The notes: generated from the letters alone by a model not told the origin. A DNA stretch of 64,000 nucleotides from Theropithecus gelada (GCF_003255815.1 NC_037670.1:63628031-63692030), one strand, 5' to 3'; positions 33,366 through 47,344 are shown, counted from the first letter of the stretch. Made by a program: numbers and translations.

Positions 33366-34379
33366 AATGCCATGCTAAACTCCTCATAGGTTATTCATGC
33401 ATTTAACATTTTACAAGGGCATCCATCATTATTAATATTTTTATGCACAAAATTTCCATTCTAATGGGACCCTTATATTGAATTCTGTGTCCTTTTTTCA
33501 TGACCTTATTCATCTTTGATAGCCTTCTACCTTTCTGAAATAGTAAGGTAACCACAGTTGATCTCATATATTTTCTGCTCCAGATATAGAATTAATCATT
33601 TATCCAAAGTATTCTGTCTATGCTCTTGATTGAGGAAATGCTATTTAGAGGTTGTGAACTTGTCACTAGTTATGATTTTTGCCATTGGATTGTCGTGGTC
33701 ACCATACTTCTTCAGCAGACATAGCTAGAAAGTGTGTATTTTAAAATAAAACACAAGTCCATATTAGTTTTTAAATGCAAAGTTTACATATATAGGTTTT
33801 ACTTAATTTCATTGTTTTGTGCTGTTTTCTTTTTTCTCTTATACTGAAAATATTGGTTCCTGACAAGAATAGCATATTAATTATCTGCATTTTTCTATCT
33901 GCATTTATCTTCGTGGTTGTGTTATCACAAAAATATATGCTTAGATAGTTCCAGCATTCTTCTAATATTTAATAACTTATATGTCATTTCTTCTTAAATT
34001 TCGTTTTTTATATGTGTAAGAAAATTAAAGGATTGTCAAGTCAACATTATTTAGCAAAATATTTTAAAGAAGTCTCAACTTCATCTCTGTGCCTTCTATT
34101 TTCCTCTTTCTAAATTCTATTTATTACTTTATTATATTATAAATTATATTAGTTGATATAATCCACATATAATGATATAAATATTATATATAATATATAA
34201 AAATTATTTTATTTATTTATGATTTATTATAAGCACTAATGAAGTAATAAATAAAATTACTAATAAATGGTTTCCTTCTTTCCATATTTGGAAGTAATTA
34301 AGTTTATTAGCTTATCACAAGCTAATAAAGTAATATTTATTCATTTGATCCCAGATTTTCTATTGGAAGTCTATACTCT
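33366..34379. other. No gene seen; AT-rich with hairpins
   Basis: Contains AT-rich DNA with an 11-bp inverted pair (34118-34128 and 34243-34253), the second copy of a 24-bp block (34267-34290) and a perfect hairpin at 34303-34329. Confidence 0.6.
34303..34329. repeat. Perfect 11-bp inverted repeat, 5-nt spacer
   Basis: tttattagctt (34303-34313), spacer atcac, aagctaataaa (34319-34329). Confidence 0.9.
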
Positions 34380-34950
34380 CTCTCCATTCTACCATCATCC
34401 TATCTCCCATCCTCTCTTTCATATACAGTTACGAAATATAGTATGCTGTATAGAGAGTTCTGACCCTCTTTAATTGAATAAAATTCAGTGCTCTAGTGAC
34501 CAAGAGTTCATATCAGATTCTTCTCATCCTTTTTATTAAATGCATAATATACCATTGCATGTTTGTATTTACACAGTCAATTTCATTTTCATGAACATTT
34601 GATGTGCTTCTAATTTTTGCTATTGCAAATAAAGTTATGAGAAACTACTACTTTTGTTCAGTATGCATTATTATGAATTTCTAGGAGTAAGATGTATAAG
34701 TTAAGAGGTAAACATATATGCCATTTTTCCAGATATCACCAATGTATTTTCCATAAAGAATGTGTAATTTCACATTCTTATCAGAAATATATGATAGTGT
34801 CACTTTCTATACAACCTAAGTGCACATTACCTGCTGGCAGGTTTTTATTTTTGCCAGTTGATGATGACTGTTATTTCAGTGTAATTTTAACTTGTATCTC
34901 TTCCACAGCAACTGAGTTTGAGAATTATTCCATGTTGTCAAGGCAATTAT
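34380..34950 (-). mobile_element. L1M ORF2 3'-end fragment
   Basis: TTTTTGCTATTGCAAATAAA, TGAATTTCTAGGAGTAAGA and TTTTTGCCAGTTGATGATGA fit the antisense C-terminal ORF2 region of an old L1M. Heavily diverged. Confidence 0.55.
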
Positions 34951-34954
34951 GTTA

Positions 34955-36003
34955 ACTTTTAGTTTTAAAAATTATCTTAGACTCACAAAGTTGTTGTAAG
35001 GAGAGTAAAAAGAGTCCAAGTACACCTTTTATCCAGCTTCTTTTAACGTTATTTTATATAATCGTGGTTAAAAAGGCAAACATCATTTGGATTTTGCTAT
35101 ATTTTCCCTTAAGTTCTTTTATCTGTTTTAAGATCCTTTCCAAGATACCACATTGCATTTAATCTTCCTGTTTCTTTGGTTTTTGTCAAATGGAGATGGC
35201 TTTCAGCTTTTCATTGTTTTTCCTTGACACTTCTGAAATGCATTGGGCAAGGATTTTGTAGCATCTTCCTTAATTCAGGTTTCTTTCTGGTGCTGTCTTA
35301 TGGTTAGACTGGGCTTATGTATTTTATGGAAAAAGATGACAAAGATAAGTACTTTTCTTGTCAAGGGGTACATGATATCAACATGACTTATTATTAGGGA
35401 TGTTAATAAAGAACACTTGGTTAGGGTGGCGTCTGCCAGGTTTCTCTAGAGCAAAGCTGCTACTTTATGGATTCATACTCTATTTATTAGAAGTGAATCA
35501 CCAGGCCAACCCATACTCCAGGAAGGAGAAATAACGCAGCGGTGGCTGGTGCCCTCCTTGCGGTGCCACGATGGGAGTGTTTTCTCTTCATTTATTCTTT
35601 CTTGGGAACATCTGGTGGGACTCCTGGGGAAAAAGTCTGCAAGAAGTTGCAAACCATACTATGTGTGGAGCCCCTAGAAGCTTCCATTCTCATACTCGCT
35701 CTCTAAATCTACAGCAAGTCATTGCATATTTCTAGCTGAACCTTCTTGCTGGCTAACACCACGCTGAGGCATCTATCCCCATAAGCAATTGTTCAAGTTC
35801 TCATTCTCTGCAGCTGCCAATCTCTCTCCAGATTTAAAGTTAGTGGTTTATCTTTCTACCTCAATTTTCCAATGGGCTCAAAAACTTGGTTATTTTTCAG
35901 TTTTCCATCTTTTTTCCTGGTCTTAGGGTGGTACTGACAGTCTTTCCAATTGTGTACACGTCCAAGCTCAAATATAACAAATGCAAGGCTATTTTTATTT
36001 CTT
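34955..36003 (-). mobile_element. L1MC/ME-type 3' UTR, antisense
   Basis: AAGATACCACATTGCATTTA, GGTTAGACTGGGCTTATG, TGATATCAACATGACTTATT and TCTGCCAGGTTTCTCTAGAG repeat, in order, the 3' UTR blocks of the L1M at 21990-23450. It is therefore a related subfamily and a second insertion. The last 300 bp are less certain. Confidence 0.7.
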
Positions 36004-36115
36004 TTTTTTTTTTTTTTTTTTTTTTTTTTNNNNNNNNNNNNNNNNNNNNNNNNNNNNNNNNNNNNNNNNNNNNNNNNNNNNNNNNNNNNNNNNNAAATTT
36101 TTTTTTTTTTTTTTT

Positions 36116-36170
<55 letters not shown>

Positions 36171-36450
36171 AGACCGAGTCTCGCTCTGCCGCCCAGGCTG
36201 GAGTGCAGTGGCCGGATCTCAGCTCACCGCAAGCTCCGCCTCCCGGGTTTACGCCATTCTCCGGCCTCAGCCTCCCAAGTAACTGGGATTACAGGCGCCC
36301 GCCATCTCGCCCGGCTGGTTTTTGTATTTTTTAGTAGAGACGGGGTTTCACCGTGTTCGTCAGGATGGTCTCCATCTCCTGACCTCGTGATCCACCTGTC
36401 TCGGCCTCCCAAAGTGCTGGGATTACAGGCTTGAGCCACCGCGCCCGGCT
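36004..36450 (-). mobile_element. Young Old World monkey-type AluY with assembly gap in its tail
   Basis: Antisense Alu with cercopithecoid-type bases (GCCGGATCTCAGCTCAC, GGCTTGAGCCACCGCG). Perfect 17-bp target-site duplication ggctatttttatttctt at 35987-36003 and 36451-36467. The poly(T) is broken by 65 N and by short AAATTT and CCATTT interruptions, so its real length is unknown. Confidence 0.93.
36030..36094. other. Assembly gap (65 N)
   Basis: An unresolved run of N inside the poly(T) of the Alu. Open frames reported across it are artefacts. Confidence 0.99.
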
Positions 36451-36469
36451 GGCTATTTTTATTTCTTCT

Positions 36470-36716
36470 CAGAACTGTGTTCACAAAATTTGGTTGATAT
36501 ATTTGGGTTGCATTTCTGCAATAAATCCTACTTGGTTATAATGTGATACATATATTATTAGATTTTCTTTGATGGTATTTTATTTACCTTCATTACACTG
36601 ATATTTTAAAATGAGAATTGAGTTTCATTTTTAGGCAATGGTTAAAGGTTTTCCTATCAATATTATGCCGACATCAACAAACAATTTAAAATGTTTTTAT
36701 TTTCTTCTATGATCTT
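36470..36716 (-). mobile_element. L1M ORF2 RT-region fragment hosting the younger L1
   Basis: GCAATAAATCCTACTTGGTT and following AT-rich DNA resemble the antisense RT region of old L1 (GGGATAAATCCCACTTGGTC). Related sequence may resume beyond the younger L1 (41885-42300). Confidence 0.5.
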
Positions 36717-36942
36717 GAACAGTTTTCTTTTTTTAAAAATTATACTTTAAATTCTAGGGTACATATGCAAAACATGCAGGTTTGTTACATATGTATATGT
36801 GTGCCAGGTTGGTGTGCTGCACCCATTAACTCGTCATTTACATTAGGTATATCTCCTAATGCTGTCCCTCCCCCGTTCCCCCACCCCCTGACAGGCCCCG
36901 GTGTGTGACGTTCCCCTTCCTGTGTCCAAGTATTCTCATTGT

Positions 36943-39287
<2,345 letters not shown>

Positions 39288-39289
39288 TG

Positions 39290-40270
39290 TAAAAATAAGA
39301 GCACCTCTCCCCTTCCAAAGGAACGCAGCTCCTCACCAGCAATGGAACAAAGTGCGTGGAGAAAGACTTTGATGAGTTGAGAGAAGAAGGCTTCAGATGA
39401 TCAAACTTCTCTGAGCTAAAGGAGGAAGTTCGAACCCATCACAAAGAAGCTAAAAATCTTGAAAAAAGATTAGATGAATGGCTAACTAGAATAACCAGCA
39501 TAGAGAAGTCCATAAATTACCGGATGGAGCTGAAAACCATGGCACAAGAACTACGTGATGAATTGTACAAACTTCAGTAGCTGATTTGATCAACTGGAAG
39601 AAAGGATATCAGTGATTGAAGATCAAATTAATGAAATGAAGTGAGAAGAGAAGTTTAGAGAAAAAAGAGTAAAAAGAAACAAGCAAAGCTTCCAAGAAAT
39701 ATGGGACTATGTGAAAAGACCGAATCTACGTCTGACTGGTGTATCTGAAAGTGACAGAGAGAATGGAACCAAGTTGGAAAACACTCTGCAGGATATTATC
39801 CAGAAGAAGTTTCCCAAGCTAGCAAGGTAGGCCAACATTCAAATTCGGGAAATACAGAGAATGCCACAAAGATACTCCTCGAGAAGAGCAACTCCAAGAC
39901 ACATAATTGTCAGATTCACCAAATTTGAAATGAAGTAAAAAACCTTAAGGGCAGCCAGAGAGAAAGGTCAGGTTACCCACAAAGGGAAGCCCATCAGACT
40001 AACAGCGGATCTCTCGGCAGAAACTCTACAAGCCAGAAGAGAGTGGGGACTAATTTTCAATATTCTTAAAGGAAAGAATTTTCAAACCAGAATTTCATAT
40101 CCAGCCAAACTGAGCTTCCTAATTGAAGGAGAAATACAATCCTTTACAGACAAGCAAATACTGAGAGATTTTGTCTCCACCAGGCCTGCCCTAAAGAGCT
40201 CCTGAAGGAAGCACTAAACATGGAAAGGAACAACCAGTACCAGCCACTGCAAAGACATGCCAAATTGTAA
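39290..40270 (+). pseudogene. L1 ORF1p, start missing, four or more nonsense codons
   Basis: Sense ORF1, encoding the L1 RNA-binding chaperone, from near its N-terminus to its natural TAA at 40268-40270 (last residues H-A-K-L). The initiator ATG is lost to truncation. In-frame stops lie at TGA 39582-39584, TGA 39642-39644, TAG 39828-39830 and TAA 39936-39938. By comparison with the usual L1 ORF1, at least the first three look like C-to-T changes (CGA, CGA and CAG), as expected of CpG or cytosine decay. The C-terminal RNA-binding part is the best preserved. Dead copy, lying in the inverted half of the element. Confidence 0.88.
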
Positions 40271-40333
40271 AGACCATCGATGGTAGAAAGAAACTGCATC
40301 AACTAACAAGCAAAATAACTAGCTAACATCATA

Positions 40334-41817
40334 ATGACAGGATCAAATTCACACATAACAATATTAACCTTAAATGTAAATGGGCTCAGTGTTCCAATTA
40401 AAAGACACAGAGTGGCAAATTGGATAAAGAGTCAAGACCCATCAGTGTGCTGTACTCAGGAGACCCATCTCATGTGCAGAGACACACATAGGCTCAAAAT
40501 AAAGGGATGGAGGAAGATCTACCAAGCAAATGGAAAACAAAAAAAAAAAGGCAGGGGTTGCAATCTTAGTCTCTGATAAAACAGACTTTAAACCAACAAA
40601 GATCAAAAGAGACAAAGAAAGCCATTACATAATGGTAAAGGGATTAATTCAACAAGAAGAGCTAACTATCCTAAATATACATGCACCCAATATAGAAGCA
40701 CCTAGATTCATAAAGCAAGTCCTTAGAGACTTACAAAGAGACTTAGACTCTCACACAATAATAATGGGAGACTTTAACATCCCACTGGCAACATGAGACA
40801 GATCAACGAGACAGAAAGTTAACAAGGATATCCAGGACTTGAACTCAGCTCTGCACCAAGCAGACCTAATAGACATCTACAGAACTCTCCACCCCAAATC
40901 AACAGAATATACATTCTTCTCAGTACCATATCACACGTATTCCAAAATTGACCACATAGTTGGAAGCAAAGCACTCCTCAGCAGATGTAAAAGAACAGAA
41001 ATTATAACAAACTGTCTCTCAGACCACAGTGCAATCAAACTAGAACTCAGGATTAAGAAACTCAATCAAAACCGCTCAACTACATGGAAACTGAACAACC
41101 TGCTCCTGAATGAATACTGGGTACATAACGAAATGAAGGCAGGAATAAAGATGTTCTTTGAAACCTATGAGAACAAAGACACTACATACCAGAATCTCTG
41201 GGACACATTTAAAGCTGTGTGTAGAGGGAAATTTATAGCACTAAATGCCCACAAGAGAAAGCAGGAAAGATCTAAAATTGACACCCTAACATCACAATTA
41301 AAAGAACTACAGAAGCAAGAGCAAACACATTCAAAAGCTAGCAGAAGGCAAGAAATAACTAAGATCAGAGCAGAACTGAAGGAGATAGAGACACAAAAAA
41401 ATGCTTCAAAAAATCAATGAATCCAGGAGCTGGTTTTTTGAAAAGATCAACAAAATTGATAGACCACTAGCAAGATTAATAAAGAAGAAAAGAGAATAAT
41501 CAAATAGACACAATAAAAAATGATAAAGGGAATATCACCACTGATCCCACAGAAATTCAAACTACCATCAGAGAATACTATAAACACCTCTATGCAAATA
41601 AACTAGAAAATCTAGAAGAAATGGATAAATTTCTGGACACATACACCCACCCAAGACTAAACCAGGAAGAAGTTGAATCTTCGAATATACCAATAACAGG
41701 CTCTGAAGTTGAGGCAATAATTAACAGCTTACCAAACAAAAACAGTCCAGGACCAGATGAATTCACAGCCGAATTCTACCAGAGGTACAAGGAGGAGCTG
41801 GTACCATTCCTTCAGAG
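40334..41817 (+). pseudogene. L1 ORF2p, 5' half (endonuclease to RT start)
   Basis: ORF2 begins at ATG 40334 with HITILTLNVNGL. The apurinic-like endonuclease motifs are visible: N of LNVNG, E of TQETH, GDFN (near 40770) and SDH with the following SAIKLELR. The frame shifts within the A10 run at about 40540, where the frame from 40334 continues into nonsense and the correct frame resumes in AGVAILVSDKTDF. It stops again after GDFNIPLAT (TGA at about 40795) and once more near 41418. The segment ends at the L1 breakpoint just after KEELVPFL. The endonuclease catalytic residues appear intact, but the chain is broken, so no activity is expected. Confidence 0.88.
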
Positions 41818-41827
41818 CAGTTTTCTT

Positions 41828-42589
41828 AGTAGTAAGATTATATCACCTTTCAAACAAACCAAAAAAAAAAAAAAAAAAAAACTTTGAGGGACAAAAAATT
41901 AAAATTTCTATTTTTTCCATGAAAATTGGATTTTTTATACTTCATACTACCATTGTATTTAGTTTAATAATAAGTAAAGTAAATAATTATGGAGTTGCAT
42001 TTTGGAGTAAATATGTTTATGTATAATTTCTCTTTAATTATTTAATGCTTGATATTCTTACTTCTTATACTGTACATTCTACATTCATTGCACTTACTGT
42101 TTTTTAATGTATAATATAGGTTTTTCTATTTGGTTGATTTTTTCAAAGAAAGAGCTTTAATGTTTACTCTTTTATTAGTTATTTTTTTCTGCTTCCAACT
42201 TAGTACTTTCTGGTCTTGTATTATTTATATAAATGATTTTATATTATTTATGTCATTATTGAATGACAATTTGTGTAATAGAATTGGGAGGAATTTTTTT
42301 TTCTTTTTTTTTGTTATTGCTGCCTTCACTATGACAGATATGTGTTGCTGCATATTTGAAATCATGAAAGTACATAAGTACATGGGCTTTGGTGGGGGAG
42401 GGTCAGATAACTGAAATTGACTCAAGGAGTTGCTTGTAAAAAAAAATTTTGAAAGCAATCAAAGTTTGCTTTCAAATTAGGAGGCTAGAGATTGGATTGT
42501 CATTTTCATGTATGGATGCAAACGTTTCTAAAATTCCATTTCTACAGGCTAAAATGTCTAATACATTAACTTATCTATTTATTGAATGA
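41828..42589. other. AT-rich DNA; possible L1M remainder at 41885-42300
   Basis: A21 run at about 41861-41881. TTGATTTTTTCAAAGAAAGA near 42130 resembles antisense L1 (TTGATCTTTTCAAAGAACCA), so the L1M that hosts the younger insertion may continue here. No gene. Confidence 0.5.
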
Positions 42590-43190
42590 AAATAAGTTGA
42601 ACATTTATTATGTGAAATATACTATGGAAATGTTTAGGGAAACAGAGATAAATAAAACACAGGAATTATCTTGAGAAAGTTTACCTTCTAGAAGAGACAA
42701 GACAGTCAGATACACACACATGCACATGCACACTCATTCACACATACCCACTCAGGCACACGCACATGCACCCCCTCACTCACACACACGCACGTGCACA
42801 CAGGCACACATACAAGCCTCCATTTCATGCTTCACTTATTTATGATAGTGTACAATATAATTATTCAGAGAGGCATTGAAAAAACTCTTGGGAACACAAG
42901 ACACATCCATGAATTTTCATTGGAAGAGGCAGAAAGTCTTAAAAGAGGCATAAATCCTTGAACTGGACTATAAAGTGTTGTGGGAATTTTGCCAGTTCTA
43001 GGAAATACGGAAGGTAATTTCTAACATGGAAAATTATTATCACATGAAAAATTATGAAGTTATAATGGATATGCTGCATGTAACTAACATAACTGGAGAA
43101 AAGGGAATAACTGAAACGCAGAGAATGAGGCCGGGACTGTATGTCAAGAGAAAAATTGCAAATGACTTTCAAGGCTCCTGTAAACTATAT
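42590..43190 (+). mobile_element. L2 LINE 3'-end relic
   Basis: TGAACATTTATTATGTGAAA, ATACTATGGAAATG, CAGAGATAAATAAAACACAGG and TTTACCTTCTAGAAGAGAC follow the L2 tail order. Later DNA (CTTGAACTGGACTATAAAG) may be L2 as well. A CA-rich block interrupts it. Confidence 0.55.
42711..42814 (+). repeat. CA-rich imperfect microsatellite
   Basis: Irregular CACACA/CACATGCA/CTCACTCA repeats over about 100 bp. Confidence 0.9.
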
Positions 43191-44193
43191 TTAAATTATA
43201 CGGAAGGCTGATCCCAGGCTTTGAATTTGGCTGTGGCTCCTCTTTTGTTCCAATCCTTTGCTCTTTCTGTTCCAATTAGTAGTTTCCAGGCTTGAGCCCA
43301 TCCTCTACCACCTTTTGATGCAATCTCATTTCTGACATACAGCCTGCAGCCTACTCCTATTATTTTCTGGTGTAGATTCTCATTTCTCACCCAGATGTAC
43401 AGCTGCTGCTGCAGCTAGCTGGGATGTTTCTCCGGAAGCCACAATACCTGTTTGCTTCCCACCAGCCTCTGCATGAGTCAGACAATTTGGCTGCAGTACC
43501 GTGGTGAGGATTGCAAATGCACAGCTGAGACATTCCGTTTGCTATGACTCCATATGCTGTCCATTAAATTCTGGCCACAATCTTACATGTTTGCACTATG
43601 ACCCAAAGCAGCTTTCCTTTCCTTGGTGAAAATTGATACTTTTCATAAAGCCCAGTGCCCTGACATGTCCATAATCATTCACTTGTCAATCATTGCTTTG
43701 GTGTGGAGCACCTTTGAGACTTTTCTCTTGCTACCAGCTCCGGTAGCCTCTCAGAGTCCCTGCCCAATCTTGGGAAGAGGATAGAATTTGCATCAAAGTG
43801 ATCAGAGAAACCTCAAACAATTCAGAAATTCAGGTGAATGGGCCACATGCTTTCACAAAGCAGGTCTTTGGCAGGGAGAGGATCTGATGAGGGAGAAGGA
43901 AGGCGTGCAGTATATATCAGAGGATGCACATGACTGAGCCCTGATGCTGTGCTTTCTGGAGAAAATAAGCCAAGAAACTTCCAGTTGCTGTTGAGTCCTC
44001 TTCACAGGCTCTTGGGAATGAATGGTCTGGAAGGCCCTGAGCACATTGCTTAACTTTTCTCTGTAAATCTGTAACTGTTCCCCCAGGCAATTTTGGAGTC
44101 AGACTGTGTAGTTCACATTCTAGAAAATTCTTCTGGAAAGAAAGATGGGGCAGCTGCTTATATCCCTAGCTATTTCAGTTTCCTTGGTTCAGA
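43191..44193. other. No gene seen; unassigned
   Basis: More balanced base composition than neighbours, but no open frame above 64 codons, no splice-flanked frame and no recognised repeat. Confidence 0.5.
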
Positions 44194-44199
44194 AATCTT

Positions 44200-44340
44200 T
44201 TTTTTTTTTTTTTTTGTATTTTTTTGTAGAGACGGGGTTTCACCGTGTCAGCCAGGATGGTCTCGATCTCCTGACCTCGTGATCCGCCCGTCTCGGCCTC
44301 CCAAAGTGCTGGGATTACAGGCTTGAGCCACCGCGCCCGG
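44200..44340 (-). mobile_element. Truncated young Alu: left monomer plus tail
   Basis: Antisense AluY left monomer (starting CCGGGCGCGG on the minus strand, two bases short of the usual 5' end) that goes from the middle A-rich linker straight into a poly(A) tail (T run at 44198-44215). The right monomer is absent. The short flanking repeat aatctt lies at 44194-44199 and 44341-44346. The base pattern is Old World monkey type (GGCTTGAGCC). Confidence 0.88.
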
Positions 44341-44346
44341 AATCTT

Positions 44347-44997
44347 ATATTATCAACTTTGCTCTTCCCAAGTTCATCATTTGATGGGCCACATTAAGTA
44401 TATTTTTAGATATTTGCCATTTTCTTCATTTAGATTAAAGCTGGGAAACAGAATCTCTCTTTCTCTCCCTTTACACGTTTGGTTTCATTTTGCATTAATT
44501 GTGTAGAGGTTACAGAATTTGAAACTCCTTTTATTCAAGTTCCACCGTGTTTTCTTCACATGTGGAATATGACAGAGATGAAGGCACTGGTATTGATATC
44601 ATCCTCAGTCAGGCACCCTTTTAGAGAGGCAGCCTAAGACATGAGTGACACTGCCAGAGGAACACAGGTTTGCCTCCACTTCTGTAGCACAAAGCCCCTG
44701 GTTCACCAAACATGCTTTTAATACTTTTTTTAATTTTTTGAGACCTTTGAATTTGTATTTTGCAACAGTTGCTTCTGGTTCCTCTTTCACCCCAGGGTAG
44801 AGTTCCTTCCAGGGCAGTGTTTCTACTTGTTATTCATGAGTAGGTTTATAGATCTGTGAATATCATGAAATTGCATGCAAAATTTGTGTTTTTGAGAATA
44901 TTTTATTGAGTCCTATCGTTGTAATCAGATTCAACAAATCTAATCAAGAAAAAATAAACCATCCAGACTTAATTCAAATTGTATCCCTTTTAAGGAA
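44347..44997. other. No gene seen; unassigned
   Basis: Nothing supported. A 61-codon minus-strand frame at 44605-44790 has no motif. Confidence 0.5.
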
Positions 44998-45011
44998 GAT
45001 ATATTTTCTTT

Positions 45012-45311
45012 TTTTTTTTTTTTTTTTTTGAGACCGAGTCTCGCTCTGTCGCCCAGGCTGGAGTGCAGTGGCCGGATCTCAGCTCACTGCAAGCTCCGCC
45101 TCCCAGGTTCACGCCATTCTCCTGCCTCAGCCTCCCGAGTAGCTGGGACTACAGGCGCCCGCCACTTCGCCCGGCTAGTTTCTTGTATTTTTTAGTGGAG
45201 ACGAGGTTTCACCGTGTTAGCCAGGATGGTCTCGATCTCCTGACCTCGTGACCCACCTGTCTCGGCCTCCCAAAGTGCTGGGATTACGGGCTTGAGCCAC
45301 CGCGCCCGGCC
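45012..45311 (-). mobile_element. Young Old World monkey-type AluY, full length
   Basis: Antisense dimer with T tract and GCCGGATCTCAGCTCAC/GGCTTGAGCCACCGCG bases. Perfect 14-bp target-site duplication gatatattttcttt at 44998-45011 and 45312-45325. Confidence 0.96.
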
Positions 45312-45428
45312 GATATATTTTCTTTAATAGTAAAATTGTGGCAATGAGTTGAAAAATCAACATTTGCAGCCGATTAGTTACTGGGTCTTGCATGTGTGCC
45401 GTGGACATCTCTGTGCAGTTAAAGCAGT

Positions 45429-45562
45429 CATGTGCCTGTATTCCCAGCTACTACAGAGGCTGAGGTGGGTGGATTCCTTGAGCCCAGGAGTTTGAAGCTG
45501 CAGTGAACTATGATCATACCACTACACTCCAGCCTGGGTGACAGAGTGAGATGCTGTCTTAA
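45429..45562 (+). mobile_element. FRAM/AluJ right-monomer fragment
   Basis: TGCCTGTATTCCCAGCTACT to CCAGCCTGGGTGACAGAGTG, then a TTAAATTAATAAAT tail. Only the right-arm sequence is present. Confidence 0.85.
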
Positions 45563-46474
45563 ATTAATAAATGTAGATGAATAAATAAAAAATAAGGCAG
45601 CCACACCGTAGTGCCCTTTGTCAGTCTGGCCTAATTGTGAACACAGGCAAGTATTCCAATTCTCTCTGACAGGGCATAGCCAGATTGAGAATGATAGATA
45701 ATACTTTACTGAACATTAGTGTCAAACAAAAGGTAAATAAATGCAGCCAGTGCCGTCTAAGCAGATGAACTTCTTTAGAAAATAGGCTCAACCATCTTCA
45801 GCATGTATTCTACGCAAGGGTTATATCTTGACCTATTTTTTCTGTCACCCAAGAATTGTCTTAAACATTTCAAGATATCCTGATGTGTACAATGGGAACT
45901 CAGTTTGAGAAGTTCAAACAGCGACTGTCTCCAGGTACCTTTCCCCTGCTGTCTGTGGATGGCCTTTCCCTATGATTGACAGTGGGAATGAGCTTTGTCC
46001 TCTGGGTCTTTTTTACTCTCCATCACCTTAAAACTGGTCTTGATTTTCTTCAGTCTTCTCAGAATGCTATTCTTTCTGATTTTCTTTCTGACTTAGTCCT
46101 GAAATCTGCAAAACTACCTCCAGGCTGAAATGCTGGCATCCTTTTAGATGGAAACTTTCTCCTCTAGCTGGGAGACTGGCTTACCAAATGCACTGGGGTC
46201 AGTAATTGGTGCCTGCTTTAGGCAGGAAAGCAAATACAGTGCATACCCAGAGGAGCTGGAGTGCATTCACAATCAGTACCTCTTGGGTGTCTGGAGAAGT
46301 CCATTTCTGCATGGTTTTCTCTACCGTCTGCCCGCTGGGTGGCGGAGAGTAAATGAATCGGACAGCATTTGTTTGGTTCAGTGGTTCTCCTTTTGCTTGC
46401 TGATGACTTCTGCCAATATCTGGAATGTCAAATACTGCACCTTTGTGTCATGGCCAGCTCACCTCAGCAGACCG
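45563..46474. other. No defended gene; 171-codon chance frame
   Basis: Holds most of the longest frame outside a clear mobile element (46148-46663, 171 codons). That frame has no recognisable domain and runs on into L2-like DNA, so it is not called a gene. GGTTCAGTGGTTCTC at 46374-46388 faintly recalls a hAT-type end. Confidence 0.5.
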
Positions 46475-46760
46475 TGTCATTACTCAGTCATTCACTCATT
46501 TCACACAACAATATGTAAAAAGATTACCGGCATTGTGGTAGGCATTAACCATAAGAAAACTAAGTCCCTTCTGTTGGAAAGCTTCTGTTCTAATGAAAGA
46601 GGCAGACAAAGAGGCACGGGACACTATAAAAAAGCTACGAAGAGCTTTTTCTTGGACCTGTGAGCAGGCTGAGGAATGGCTTCTCCCCAAAAGATCCAGC
46701 CCACAGGGAGGAGATTTTGGGGAGCTGGGTTTAGAGGAGGAGTACAGGTGCGGAGAAAGA
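46475..46760 (+). mobile_element. L2 LINE relic
   Basis: CAGTCATTCACTCATTTCAC, GGCATTGTGGTAGGCATTAA, CTTCTGTTGGAAAGCTTCTG and GAGGAATGGCTTCTCC are in the order of an L2 tail. Strongly diverged. Confidence 0.5.
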
Positions 46761-47344
46761 GCCAAGGGAGAGTTCTGGAAGTAACTTGTGATGGAGATTT
46801 TTCTGCTTTTTGGTGAGACATAAGGGTCACATTTGAGATGGTAGCCACTCACGGGAAAGGCCACTCCAGAGCTCCCTGTCTATTCCTTTCAAAAGGCATG
46901 TCCTGGATGTGTTAAATTTTTATGATGGAGAGACAAGAATTTGTCTCTGATACTGGTGTTCTCTTCCTTTAAATAATTTAAATATCTAAAGGATATTTAG
47001 TTGTGTCTACCACTTCATACAAAGCAACAAAACAGAACAAAATTGATGGTTCCAAAATAATTTTAGTCTCTAAAATTCAGTGTATCCTCTGGGTTCTTAT
47101 AATTTTATACTTACCTCCATAGGGAAAATAATAAATATTTCCTATTGATAACTACAGAAGAACACTATTACAGTAAATGTAAAGGTGAAGCAGTATTAAA
47201 TTAGAGACCTATCCATAATAGTATTTAAAATGAAATTAATTGCTGTAATTAAGTCTGAATTCATTTGTTTATAAAAGGAAAAACAGCTCTTTGGAGGCCA
47301 ACTCATCCCAGGCAATTCTATAAGCCTTAATCAGGTCAATTCAC
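46761..47344. other. No gene seen; AT-rich
   Basis: Nothing supported. Confidence 0.5.

Noticed and set aside
35886..36434. 182-codon frame rich in Phe and ending in Alu-like protein sequence
   Set aside because: Made of poly(T), an N gap and antisense Alu. An artefact.
39290..39330. Reading the sense L1 half as a separate insertion next to an antisense L1
   Set aside because: The breakpoints are complementary within ORF2 and one target-site duplication encloses both halves, so a single inverted insertion is the simpler reading.
40334..41420. Intact-looking endonuclease frames as a functional L1 gene
   Set aside because: Frame breaks at the A-run near 40540, stops near 40795 and 41418, and lies in an inverted, truncated element.
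42711..42814. Possible CRISPR-like spaced repeats
   Set aside because: Irregular CA-rich simple repeat without constant unit or spacer length, in a primate genome.
46148..46663. 171-codon open frame, plus strand, longest frame outside a clear mobile element
   Set aside because: No domain, signal peptide or repeat structure. Its 3' third lies in L2-like DNA, and an opposite-strand frame overlaps it. Expected by chance in 64 kb.
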